Part shown: in pieces, positions 55,726 through 64,000 of the stretch
Layout: each line of letters begins with the position of its first letter
Numbering within the stretch: the first letter of the stretch is position 1
NCBI RefSeq assembly: GCF_002161805.1
Contig: NZ_NFIP01000008.1
Location: 62,001 to 126,000, forward strand
Reading direction: 5' to 3'
DNA length: 64,000 nucleotides
Origin: Collinsella sp. An307
Lineage (GTDB): Bacteria > Actinomycetota > Coriobacteriia > Coriobacteriales > Coriobacteriaceae
Notes under the pieces: generated by a model
Told to the model about the DNA's origin: nothing
Databases searched by the model: none
Seen by the model: the letters and a program-made list of their open reading frames with translations, nothing else
Made by a program: the position numbers and the translations under genes

Positions 55726-57342
55726 ATGTCCATGGCAGAGATTTCCAGAAGGCGTTTCGTCCAGGCGTTTGGCGCCGTTGCGGCCACGAGCACGTTTGCG
55801 CTCGCCGGCTGCGGTGCTCAGCGCGCGAGCGAGGGCGGCGGCGGTAGCGCGGCTGCCGAGGGCGGCATCGCCGACACCATCACCTTTGCCCAGGGCGCCG
55901 ATCCCCGCGGTCTCGACCCCGCGTACGTGGATGACGGCGAGTCCGCAAAGATCATGTCCAACGTCTACGACACCGTGCTCATGTTCGACGTCGAGACCTG
56001 CGATGTGCTCCCGTGCCTCGGCGAGATGCCCGACATCTCCGATGACGGCCTCACCTATACCTTCAAGATTCGCGAGGGCGTGAAGTTCCACGACGGCACC
56101 GACTGCGACGCTTCCGCAATCGTGACCTCCATCACCCGTCAGCTCGAGCCCAACCGCACCGAGGACATGCCCTATGCCTCCTTCGTGTACGGCTCGATTG
56201 ACGCCAACACCGGTATCGAGACCATCGAGGCCACGGATGCGACCACGCTCGTCATCACCCTGCGCGCTCCCTCGACGCCGTTCATCAAGAACATGGCGAT
56301 GACTCTCGCTTCGCCGATCGTCGCCCCCTCTGCCATCGAGGCCGGCACCGCTAACGAGGAGCCCGTGGGCTCCGGTCCCTACAAGTTCGTCTCTTGGTCC
56401 AAGGGCGAGAACATTGTGCTCGAGGCCAACGAGGACTACTGGGACGAGGAGCGCCAGCCCCAGACCAAGAACGTCATCTTCCGCTTCATCGCCGAGAACT
56501 CCAGCCGCGTGACCGCTCTTAACAACGGCGAGGTCGACATCATCGACGGCATCGACGCCTCCGTGGTGCCCACCATCACCGACGCCGGCAACGAGCTCTT
56601 CAGCGAGGACGGCATGAACATCAACTACATGGCGTTCCGCAACGATGCCGGTGCCTTCACCTCGCTTGAGGCCCGTAAGGCCTTCTGCCAGGCGGTGAAC
56701 GTCGAGGAGATGGTCGAGAGCCTCTACGGCGAGTACGCCGGCGTGGCCACTTCCGTCATGCCGCTGTGGATGGCCCCCTATGACGAGGACATCAAGCAGA
56801 CCGCTTACGATCCCGAGGCTGCAAAGGCCGCCTTTGCCGAGCTCGGCATCACGAGCTGCACCATGCTCGCCTACACCAACCCGCGTCCGTACAACTCCAT
56901 CGGCGGTCAGGCGCTCGCCGAGGCCATCCAGGGCTACCTCGCCGACGCCGGCGTGGACATGGAGATCGTCTCTTATGACTGGACGACCTACCAGACCAAG
57001 GTCGAGACCGACGCCTTCGACTGCTGCCTCTACGGCTGGGTGGGCGACAACGGCGACCCGGATAACTTCATGAACCTGCTCGCCGACGAGAACGTCTCGA
57101 TGAACGTCGGCCGCTTCCGCAACGATGAGTACAACGCGCTCATCCAGCAGGGTCTCACCACCGAGGAGGGCGACGAGCGCGACGCCATCTACAAGCAGTG
57201 CGAGCAGATGGTCGCCGACCAGATGCCGTGGATGCTCATCAGCCACTCCAAGAACCTCGCCGCCTACGCGCCGAGCATCAACAACTTCTTCTATCACCCG
57301 ACGGGCGTCGTGCACATGGAGCTCGTCACCAAGACCGCGTAA
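55726..57342 (+). CDS. oppA: Peptide ABC transporter substrate-binding lipoprotein
   Basis: 538 residues. The N-terminus carries a twin-arginine-type motif, ISRRRFVQ, then a hydrophobic stretch and the lipobox FALAGC (Cys near residue 28), so it is probably a Tat-exported lipoprotein. The SBP family 5 fold follows: DPRGLDPAYVDDGESAKI, YTFKIREGVKFHDG and GSGPYKFVSW. It catches oligopeptides for the OppBCDF importer encoded next. ATG at 55726 follows GGGAAGGAGAACCACT; a second ATG at 55732 is also possible. Confidence 0.93.
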   Translation: MSMAEISRRRFVQAFGAVAATSTFALAGCGAQRASEGGGGSAAAEGGIADTITFAQGADPRGLDPAYVDDGESAKIMSNVYDTVLMFDVETCDVLPCLGEMPDISDDGLTYTFKIREGVKFHDGTDCDASAIVTSITRQLEPNRTEDMPYASFVYGSIDANTGIETIEATDATTLVITLRAPSTPFIKNMAMTLASPIVAPSAIEAGTANEEPVGSGPYKFVSWSKGENIVLEANEDYWDEERQPQTKNVIFRFIAENSSRVTALNNGEVDIIDGIDASVVPTITDAGNELFSEDGMNINYMAFRNDAGAFTSLEARKAFCQAVNVEEMVESLYGEYAGVATSVMPLWMAPYDEDIKQTAYDPEAAKAAFAELGITSCTMLAYTNPRPYNSIGGQALAEAIQGYLADAGVDMEIVSYDWTTYQTKVETDAFDCCLYGWVGDNGDPDNFMNLLADENVSMNVGRFRNDEYNALIQQGLTTEEGDERDAIYKQCEQMVADQMPWMLISHSKNLAAYAPSINNFFYHPTGVVHMELVTKTA

Positions 57343-57369
57343 GTGCGCGATCGCATGACCTGGTAAGTT

Positions 57370-57397
57370 GGACGGGCCGGGCACTCTCGGCCCGTCC
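57370..57397 (+). terminator. Hairpin between oppA and oppB
   Basis: GGACGGGCCG (57370-57379) pairs perfectly with CGGCCCGTCC (57388-57397). Without a long T tract it probably lowers read-through, giving more binding protein than permease, a common arrangement. Confidence 0.65.
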
Positions 57398-57468
57398 TGT
57401 GTATGGGCCCGCTGTGGTCCAGGCGCGTGGCAGGCGCGTCGCTTAATTTAGGGGAGGAGGAAGGTAGC

Positions 57469-58485
57469 GTGCTGAAATACATCTTAAAGCGCATTTTGCT
57501 GGCGATTCCGGTGCTCATCGGCGTCTCCATCATCGTGTTCCTTATCATGCGCGTGTTTTCGGCTGACCCGGCGCCCGTCGTTTTGGGCCAGCACGCTACG
57601 GCCGAGGCCATGGAGGCATGGCGCGAGGCAAACGGGCTGAACGACCCGCTGATCGTTCAATACTTCGATTTTCTAACCGGTGCTCTTACCGGCAACTTGG
57701 GTGAGAGCTACTACACGCACACCCCCGTCACGCAGGAGCTGCTCTCGCGGTTCCCCGCCACGGTCGAGCTCGCGCTCGTGGCCATTGTCATCGCCGCGGT
57801 GGCGGGCGTGGCGCTCGGCGTGGTGTCGGCCACCCACAAGAACTCCTGGATCGACGGCTTTTCTACGATCCTCGCGCTCGTGGGCGTGTCGATGCCCATC
57901 TTCTGGCTGGGCGTCCTGCTCATCATCCTCTTCGCCGGCGTGCTGCACGTGCTGCCGAGCTCGGGCCGCATCGACCCTCTGCTCCAGCCGGTGGGAGGTA
58001 CGGACCTCTACCTTATCGACACGCTGCTGATGGGTGACTTCGAGGCCTTTGGCGATGCGCTCTCGCACATTATTTTGCCTGCGCTCGCGCTCTCGATGTA
58101 CTCCATGGCGGTCATCACCCGCATGACGCGCTCGAGCATGCTCGAGACGCTCAACGAGGACTACGTGCGCACCGCCCGAGCCAAGGGCCTGAAGAAGCGC
58201 CGCGTCGACATCCATCATGCGCTGCGCAACGCGATGCTCCCCGTGACCACGGTCATCGGCCTGCAGCTGGGAAGCCTTCTCGGCGGTGCTATGCTCACCG
58301 AGACGGTCTTTGCCTGGCCCGGCATTGGCAAGTACGTTGTCGACTGCATCTTGAAATCGGACTTTCCCGTCGTGCAGGGAGCGGTGCTCCTCATCGGCGT
58401 GATCTTCATCGTGATCAACCTGGTCGTGGACGTTATCTACGCCTACCTCGACCCGCGCATCACCTATACCAAGGAAGAGGGGTGA
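57469..58485 (+). CDS. oppB: Peptide ABC transporter permease
   Basis: 338 residues. N-terminal helix ILKRILLAIPVLIGVSIIVF, six membrane segments in all, and the EAA loop (DYVRTARAKGLKKRRVDIHH) that docks on the ATPases. The ending ETVFAWPGIGKYVVDCI and DVIYAYLDPRITY are typical of OppB/DppB. GTG at 57469 follows GGGGAGGAGGAAGGTAGC. The next gene starts 5 nt later. Confidence 0.95.
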   Translation: MLKYILKRILLAIPVLIGVSIIVFLIMRVFSADPAPVVLGQHATAEAMEAWREANGLNDPLIVQYFDFLTGALTGNLGESYYTHTPVTQELLSRFPATVELALVAIVIAAVAGVALGVVSATHKNSWIDGFSTILALVGVSMPIFWLGVLLIILFAGVLHVLPSSGRIDPLLQPVGGTDLYLIDTLLMGDFEAFGDALSHIILPALALSMYSMAVITRMTRSSMLETLNEDYVRTARAKGLKKRRVDIHHALRNAMLPVTTVIGLQLGSLLGGAMLTETVFAWPGIGKYVVDCILKSDFPVVQGAVLLIGVIFIVINLVVDVIYAYLDPRITYTKEEG

Positions 58486-58490
58486 TACGC

Positions 58491-59435
58491 ATGGCTACTG
58501 CTACTGTTGAGCTTAACGAGCAGACCGCGGCTGGCCCCGAGGGCCCCAATAACACCCCGTCTGCGCCCGCGGCAGAGAAGACCGAGTCGCTTTGGAAGGA
58601 CGTTTGGTACGCGCTGCGTCAGAACGTGCCCGCCATGGTGAGCCTCGTCATCATCGTGCTTCTGGCACTTGTTGCCATCGTGACGTTTGTTGCCCCGGGC
58701 ATCTTGCCCTACGACCCGTACCAGCAGGACCTCTCCGCCTCCTTTGAGGGGCCGAGCATGGCGCACTGGTTTGGAACCGACCAGCAGGGTCGCGACATCT
58801 TCTGCCGTATCCTCATCGGCAGCCAGATCTCGCTCACCGTCGGTCTGCTCTCCGTGGCGATCTCTCTTGCCATCGGCGTGACACTCGGTGCCATCGCCGG
58901 CTACAAGGGCGGCGTGGTGGATACCGTTATCATGCGCTTTATGGACATGATGCTCGCCATCCCGTCGATCCTGCTTGCCATCGCCTTTATGGCGGCGCTT
59001 GGCCGCGGCATCGACAAGGCCATCATCGCCATCGGCTTCGTGTCCATTCCCGAGTACGCGCGCATCGTGCGCAGCCAGGTGCTCGCGGTCAAGCAGTCCG
59101 ACTACGTGGCTGCTGCCCGCGTCATCGGCGACTCCGATGCGACCATCATCTTCCGCCACGTGCTTCCCAACGTGATGCCCTCGATCATCGTCCGCGCCAC
59201 GCTCGGCATCTCGAGCGCCATCCTCGACGCGGCGGCGCTCGGCTTCCTCGGCCTCGGCGTTCAGCCGCCGGCAGCGGAGTGGGGCGACATGCTCGGTCGC
59301 GGCCGCAACTACATCTTTGCCGCGCCGCACGCCATGATCTTCCCGGGCCTCGCCATCACCGTGACCGTGCTTGCCTTCAACCTGCTCGGCGACGGTATCC
59401 GTGACGCGTTCGATCCCAAGAGCAGGGCGAGGTGA
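58491..59435 (+). CDS. oppC: Peptide ABC transporter permease
   Basis: 314 residues. A polar N-terminal part of 40 residues precedes six membrane segments. [19 protein letters not shown] is the OppC hallmark; the EAA loop reads [20 protein letters not shown], and [16 protein letters not shown] follows. ATG at 58491 follows GGAAGAGGGGTGATACGC. Its end and the oppD start are 5 nt apart. Confidence 0.95.
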   Translation: MATATVELNEQTAAGPEGPNNTPSAPAAEKTESLWKDVWYALRQNVPAMVSLVIIVLLALVAIVTFVAPGILPYDPYQQDLSASFEGPSMAHWFGTDQQGRDIFCRILIGSQISLTVGLLSVAISLAIGVTLGAIAGYKGGVVDTVIMRFMDMMLAIPSILLAIAFMAALGRGIDKAIIAIGFVSIPEYARIVRSQVLAVKQSDYVAAARVIGDSDATIIFRHVLPNVMPSIIVRATLGISSAILDAAALGFLGLGVQPPAAEWGDMLGRGRNYIFAAPHAMIFPGLAITVTVLAFNLLGDGIRDAFDPKSRAR

Positions 59436-59440
59436 TAGAC

Positions 59441-60556
<1,116 letters not shown>

Positions 60557-60557
60557 C

Positions 60558-61697
60558 ATGTCCAACGTGAACGACAACCTTATCGAGGTGCAGCACCTCA
60601 CCAAGAGCTTTGTCGCTGCAACCAACTTCTTTGGCAAGCCCACGTCATTTGTCCAGGCGGTTGACGACGTCAATTTCACCATCCGCCGTGGTGAGGCCTT
60701 TGGTCTGGTGGGTGAGTCGGGCTGCGGCAAGACCACCATCGGCAAGATGATCGTGGGCCTGTTGAAGCCCACGAGCGGCAAGATCCTTTTCGAGGGCAAA
60801 GACATCACCGCAATGAGCCCTAAGGACCGTCGCCGCATGAGCACCGACATCCAGCTCATCTTCCAGGACCCCTATGCGAGCCTGAATCCGCGCATGACCA
60901 TCGGCCAGATTGTTGCCGAGCCCATCCTCACCAACAACATCCTTCCCAAGGATAAGGTTGACGCGCGGGTGGACGAGCTCCTTGAGCGCGTTGGTCTTGC
61001 GAGCTACATGAAGAACCGCTACCCGCACGAGTTCTCGGGTGGCCAGCGCCAGCGCGTGGGCATTGCGCGTGCGCTTGCGGTAAACCCCAAGCTCATTGTG
61101 TGCGACGAGCCGGTCTCGGCGCTCGACGTGTCCATTCAGGCACAGGTGCTGAACCTGCTCGACGACCTCAAAGACCAGTTTGGCCTTACGTACCTCTTTA
61201 TTGCGCACGGCCTGAACGTCGTGAAGCATATATCCGACCGCGTGGGTGTCATGTACCTCGGCCGCCTGATGGAGGTTGCGCCTAAAAACAGTCTCTACCA
61301 CGAGCCGCTGTGTCCCTACACCCAGGCGCTCCTCTCGGCGATTCCGAGCCCCGACCCCAAGCTGCAGCGCAAGCGCATCATTCTCGAGGGCGACGTGCCG
61401 AGTCCCATTGACCCGCCGGCGGGCTGCCGCTTTGCGAGCCGCTGCTTTGCCAAGGTCGGTGCCTGCGATGTTTCCTCGCCCGATCAGCGCGAGGTCCTGC
61501 CTGATCACCTCTGCTCGTGCCATCGCTACGACAACGTGCCGACCGATGCGGTGCGCCAGCTCGCGCTCGACATCCAGTACGACGCGGCGCGCCCGACCTA
61601 CGGCCGCGGTAGCGACCTCACCAACGCCGACCCGGTGGTCACGCCCGAGACGGACGTGGATGCCGAGGTCAACGCCGAGGCGCCCGTCGCGCCCTAA
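60558..61697 (+). CDS. oppF: Peptide ABC transporter ATP-binding protein
   Basis: 379 residues. Walker A GESGCGKTTIGK, Q-loop IFQDPYASLNPRMT, signature FSGGQRQR and Walker B LIVCDEPVSALD are regular. The H-loop reads FIAHGLNVV, with Gly instead of the usual Asp after His. The C-terminal Cys-rich part (PAGCRFASRCFAKVGAC) is present, followed by an acidic tail of about 40 residues. ATG at 60558 follows GGGGAGGTGCGCTAGC. A terminator and a repeat cluster follow. Confidence 0.96.
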   Translation: MSNVNDNLIEVQHLTKSFVAATNFFGKPTSFVQAVDDVNFTIRRGEAFGLVGESGCGKTTIGKMIVGLLKPTSGKILFEGKDITAMSPKDRRRMSTDIQLIFQDPYASLNPRMTIGQIVAEPILTNNILPKDKVDARVDELLERVGLASYMKNRYPHEFSGGQRQRVGIARALAVNPKLIVCDEPVSALDVSIQAQVLNLLDDLKDQFGLTYLFIAHGLNVVKHISDRVGVMYLGRLMEVAPKNSLYHEPLCPYTQALLSAIPSPDPKLQRKRIILEGDVPSPIDPPAGCRFASRCFAKVGACDVSSPDQREVLPDHLCSCHRYDNVPTDAVRQLALDIQYDAARPTYGRGSDLTNADPVVTPETDVDAEVNAEAPVAP

Positions 61698-61766
61698 CCA
61701 GACCTCCTTCCCGGCGAGCGGCGAGTCAGTTCCTGCCATGCCTTGCCCGTCGCTCGCTTCCGAGGT

Positions 61767-61806
61767 GCGGCCCCGTATGCGATCATCGCTGCGGGGCCGC
61801 GTTTTG
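61767..61806 (+). terminator. Terminator of the opp operon
   Basis: GCGGCCCCG (61767-61775) pairs perfectly with CGGGGCCGC (61792-61800), then GTTTTGC. Confidence 0.8.
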
Positions 61807-61810
61807 CATA

Positions 61811-61941
61811 GTTGGGGACGGGGTTGTTTCGTGCAGTTGGGTGCACGTTTGGGGACGGGGTCGTTTCGTGCATAGTTGGGGACGGCTTCGTTTCATGCAG
61901 CGTCCCAAACGCGGACTGCACATTTTGACCCCGTCCCCAAA
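61811..61941. repeat. Cluster of four interspersed repeats
   Basis: Three direct copies at 61811-61835, 61848-61872 and 61875-61899, with core GGGGACGGGGTCGTTTCGTG, and one inverted copy at 61917-61941. A degenerate inverted piece (CGTCCCAAAC) lies at 61901. This is the densest array of the family in the window. Confidence 0.9.
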
Positions 61942-61968
61942 TGTGCAAATGCGCACTCCTCCTGCCTT

Positions 61969-61981
61969 GGGGTATAACCCC
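61969..61981 (+). promoter_or_regulatory. -10 element within a GGGG-TATAA-CCCC palindrome
   Basis: TATAAC (61973-61978) lies between GGGG and CCCC, 27 nt before the start of the AlbA_2 gene. It may be both -10 and operator. Confidence 0.4.
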
Positions 61982-62007
61982 TCTAACGGCTCAACAGGAG
62001 GTGCGCC

Positions 62008-63312
62008 ATGTTCAGCCCGTTTCGCGATGACCGGGGCAAACCACTCGGCCTGCACGAGATCACCTACGCCGACCTCGCCCAACTTGCCGATATGGACGAG
62101 GGCTACGTGCTCGAGTTCAAGCGCTCCTTCACGGCGAGCGTCAAGGCAAAGGTGCCCAAGATCATCGCCTCGTTTGCCAACTCGCGCGGCGGCTGGCTCG
62201 TGATCGGTATTGCCGACGACGACCGCTCGATTTGCCCCGTGCCCCGCCTTTCGGCAGACTACGGGCAGATCATAGGCGAGATGTGTCGGCGCCACGTCTC
62301 GCCCGCTCCTCCGTTTGACGTCCGCTTCATCCCCGACCCCGCCAACGACGACCAGGGCGTTGTGGTGGTTCGGGTGGACGAGGGGAGTTTCCCGCCCTAC
62401 GTTGCCGATGGTGTGGTGGAAATCCGCGAGGGATCCACCTCCGGCCCCGCAACGGGAAGCGCACTCGTTGAGCTCTACGGCAAGGCAACGCAGCGCCGCG
62501 CGCACATTACCGAGTTCTGCCGGCGCACCGTCTTTTTTGCGCGGCCGGTGCCCCTCTTTGACCTGTACCTCTACCGTATGGACGCGCCCGGGCGCGATGT
62601 GCCCACGCGCGACGAGGTGGGCGCCTGCGCCGACGCTATGCGCCGCGCCTTTGCGGCCCAGAAGCTCGACTGCCACGTGCAGCATGCCCACGACTCGCTT
62701 ATCTTCCGCACGTCGGTCGCCTTCGACGGCATGGTGCCGCATTCTGCCATCGAACTCTTTCCCGACGAGTCAATCAAGCTCACGGTTCCGGCGGTGCTCT
62801 GCGCGCCAGCTGAGCGCGACCATGCGCTGGCCGAGCTCAGGCGCGCCTGCGAGCCTTTGCTGATGCCGGAAGGGGAGGGCGAGAGCCTCGCCGTCGCAGG
62901 TGCGCAGGCGGCCGCCGTGCCCCAGACGCGCGTCATGTCCGCCTCAGACACGCTGCGCCGCGTGACGCGCATGGCGTCGCTCCTTGACCGCTACGTTCGC
63001 GCGCGCAAGACGAGTTGGCGCGCCTATGCGGCTGCCTATGAGCTCGAGAATATGGCGGGTGTGCTTCTGTGGTCGAGCGACCCACTCTATCTCGATTACG
63101 TGCGCGGCCACGGCCCGCTCTTCTGCGGTACAACGGACTGTAGGAGCCGCGTGCGCTATTTGGACGATGGTGCCCACGACTCGTTCCGCGCGCGGCAGTT
63201 TGCGGGAAGCCACTTCTTTGAGGCGTGCGGCCTGCCGCTGGGCTCTCCCGCGCGCGAGGACAACGAACTTGTGGATGCGCTCCTGCGCACCGAGCGCGGC
63301 GCTCGAAAGTAG
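62008..63312 (+). CDS. AlbA_2 (Schlafen-type) domain protein
   Basis: 434 residues. The first 130 form an AlbA_2 domain: EGYVLEFKRSF, VKAKVPKIIASFANSRGGWL and VIGIADDDRS. This domain binds nucleic acid or has nuclease-like relatives, and occurs in putative regulators and in some defence proteins. The rest (about 150-434) is not recognised; it holds no helix-turn-helix that I can see, and has scattered His/Cys residues (GTTDCRSRVRYLDDG). The ATG follows ACAGGAGGTGCGCC. It stands directly after the repeat cluster. Function unknown. Confidence 0.8.
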   Translation: MFSPFRDDRGKPLGLHEITYADLAQLADMDEGYVLEFKRSFTASVKAKVPKIIASFANSRGGWLVIGIADDDRSICPVPRLSADYGQIIGEMCRRHVSPAPPFDVRFIPDPANDDQGVVVVRVDEGSFPPYVADGVVEIREGSTSGPATGSALVELYGKATQRRAHITEFCRRTVFFARPVPLFDLYLYRMDAPGRDVPTRDEVGACADAMRRAFAAQKLDCHVQHAHDSLIFRTSVAFDGMVPHSAIELFPDESIKLTVPAVLCAPAERDHALAELRRACEPLLMPEGEGESLAVAGAQAAAVPQTRVMSASDTLRRVTRMASLLDRYVRARKTSWRAYAAAYELENMAGVLLWSSDPLYLDYVRGHGPLFCGTTDCRSRVRYLDDGAHDSFRARQFAGSHFFEACGLPLGSPAREDNELVDALLRTERGARK

Positions 63313-63396
63313 CAGGGGAGCAGCAAGAGCGCAGAGCGCGTTCGGTTGTGGGATACTGTGTCGCCGGAAGTACACGAGGCGGCACGGGGGATGCGC

Positions 63397-64000
63397 ATGG
63401 ACATTCTCATCATCATGGCGGCGGGCATGGTTGCCGGGCGCTTTGCGGTGCCCGAGGCGTTTCGCCCCATCAACAGCCGGCTCCAGACGCTCTGCACGTG
63501 CCTGCTCATTGGCGCCATGGGCGCCTCTATTGGGTCTGAGGAGGGGTTCGTAGAGAGCGTCGTTGCCTGGGGCGGCGCGAGCGCGGTCCTCTGCCTTTTG
63601 CCCACGGCTTGCTCGGTCGCGCTCGTCTACCTCCTAACAAAGCGCCTGCTTGGAGATGCCGAGTCTGCGAGCGTAAACACTTCTGTCCGCGAGAACGCAG
63701 CCACCGGCGGCGCTCGCCCGCGCTTTTGCATCGACGGCATGGCGCTCGCGGCGCTTGTCATGCTTGCGGTAGGCATCGCGCTCGGTGTCGCTGCGCCCAA
63801 TAGCCCGCTTGTCGCGGTCCTCGGCCACTTGAGCGAGCCGGTGCTTTGGGTGCTCATGGCACTTGTGGGCGTTGGCGTGGGCATGCACCGCGGCCTTCTT
63901 GCAAGTATTCGCGAGCACCATATCAAGACGCTCGTCATTCCCCTGGGCGTTGTGGCAGGCTCGCTTGTGGGCGGCATCGTTGCGGCACCGCTTATCGGCC
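63397..64000 (+). CDS. LysO-family (lysine exporter) membrane protein, 3' end cut off
   Basis: 201 residues are visible before the window ends. Six or more hydrophobic segments are seen, with a polar loop of about 25 residues after LTKRLLGDAES. The ending HHIKTLVIPLGVVAGSLVGG resembles the LysO/YbjE (DUF340) pattern, in which this region follows a long membrane array. LysO exports lysine and the toxic analogue thialysine in E. coli; the substrate here is inferred. The ATG at 63397 is 6 nt after CGGGGG; an ATG at 63391 is also possible. Confidence 0.75.
   Translation, partial: MDILIIMAAGMVAGRFAVPEAFRPINSRLQTLCTCLLIGAMGASIGSEEGFVESVVAWGGASAVLCLLPTACSVALVYLLTKRLLGDAESASVNTSVRENAATGGARPRFCIDGMALAALVMLAVGIALGVAAPNSPLVAVLGHLSEPVLWVLMALVGVGVGMHRGLLASIREHHIKTLVIPLGVVAGSLVGGIVAAPLIG

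Overview
This is a high-GC bacterial window packed with genes. It has the look of an anaerobic gut Actinomycetota of the class Coriobacteriia, Collinsella or a close relative; that placement is inferred from gene content and style, not from a marker gene. Supporting traits are an Rnf complex, a three-gene GatCAB operon, a GlnR-like OmpR-type regulator beside glutamine synthetase, a HisZ-HisG fusion, many GH1 phospho-beta-glucosidases, strong AGGAGG-type ribosome sites and frequent GTG starts. No rRNA, tRNA, CRISPR array, prophage or transposase gene was found.

Layout. 1-3.3 kb: end of a hisZ-hisG fusion, HPr, a YitT membrane protein and mannose-6-phosphate isomerase. 3.3-7 kb: a long inverted-repeat element, then feoA-feoA-feoB and a Cys-rich Feo partner for ferrous iron uptake. 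7.1-11.7 kb: glutamine synthetase, a GlnR-like regulator, an HtrA-type protease, a second inverted-repeat element and dCMP deaminase. 12.1-14.8 kb: a lower-GC insert with three accessory genes (a DUF2971-like protein and two membrane-anchored proteins). 15.1-19.4 kb: rnfCDGEA ending in a 59-codon stub where rnfB should be. 19.4-20 kb: non-coding, rich in inverted repeats. 20-25.2 kb: ligA, then sigI, an RsgI-like anti-sigma gene and a lipoprotein with Tyr-Asp-Asp-Gly repeats. 25.3-29.8 kb: a MarR regulator and a heterodimeric ABC exporter. 30-33.1 kb: moaA, a moaC-mobB fusion and a TauE-type transporter. 33.3-44.2 kb: beta-glucoside region with EIIC, EIIB, three GH1 enzymes, an RpiR regulator, a HAD phosphatase, a ROK kinase and a BI-1 family protein. 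44.4-50 kb: an AEC transporter, a sortase-type surface protein, and a LytTR system whose sensor kinase is split over two genes. 50.2-55.5 kb: gatCAB and malQ. 55.7-61.7 kb: an oppABCDF peptide importer. 61.8-64 kb: a cluster of short repeats, an AlbA_2/Schlafen-type gene and a LysO-type exporter cut by the window edge.

How the parts work together. PTS components and HPr should feed phospho-beta-glucosides to the GH1 enzymes; ROK and HAD proteins would handle the released sugars, although no EIIA is encoded here. The Rnf complex would couple ferredoxin and NADH to an ion gradient, but its ferredoxin-binding RnfB Fe-S domain is missing from the cluster. The sigI group looks like a self-regulated envelope-sensing module.

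The most unusual content is: (a) two families of roughly 190-220 bp elements bounded by 30-37 bp inverted repeats (two copies each), all beginning TGGTCAAA; (b) a short interspersed repeat (GGGGACGGGGTCGTTTCGTG) that also lies inside both ABC exporter genes; (c) a split histidine kinase in which one protein keeps the phospho-acceptor His and the other keeps the ATPase domain; (d) the sigI/RsgI-like/repeat-lipoprotein module with a shared candidate promoter; (e) the Rnf cluster without a normal rnfB.
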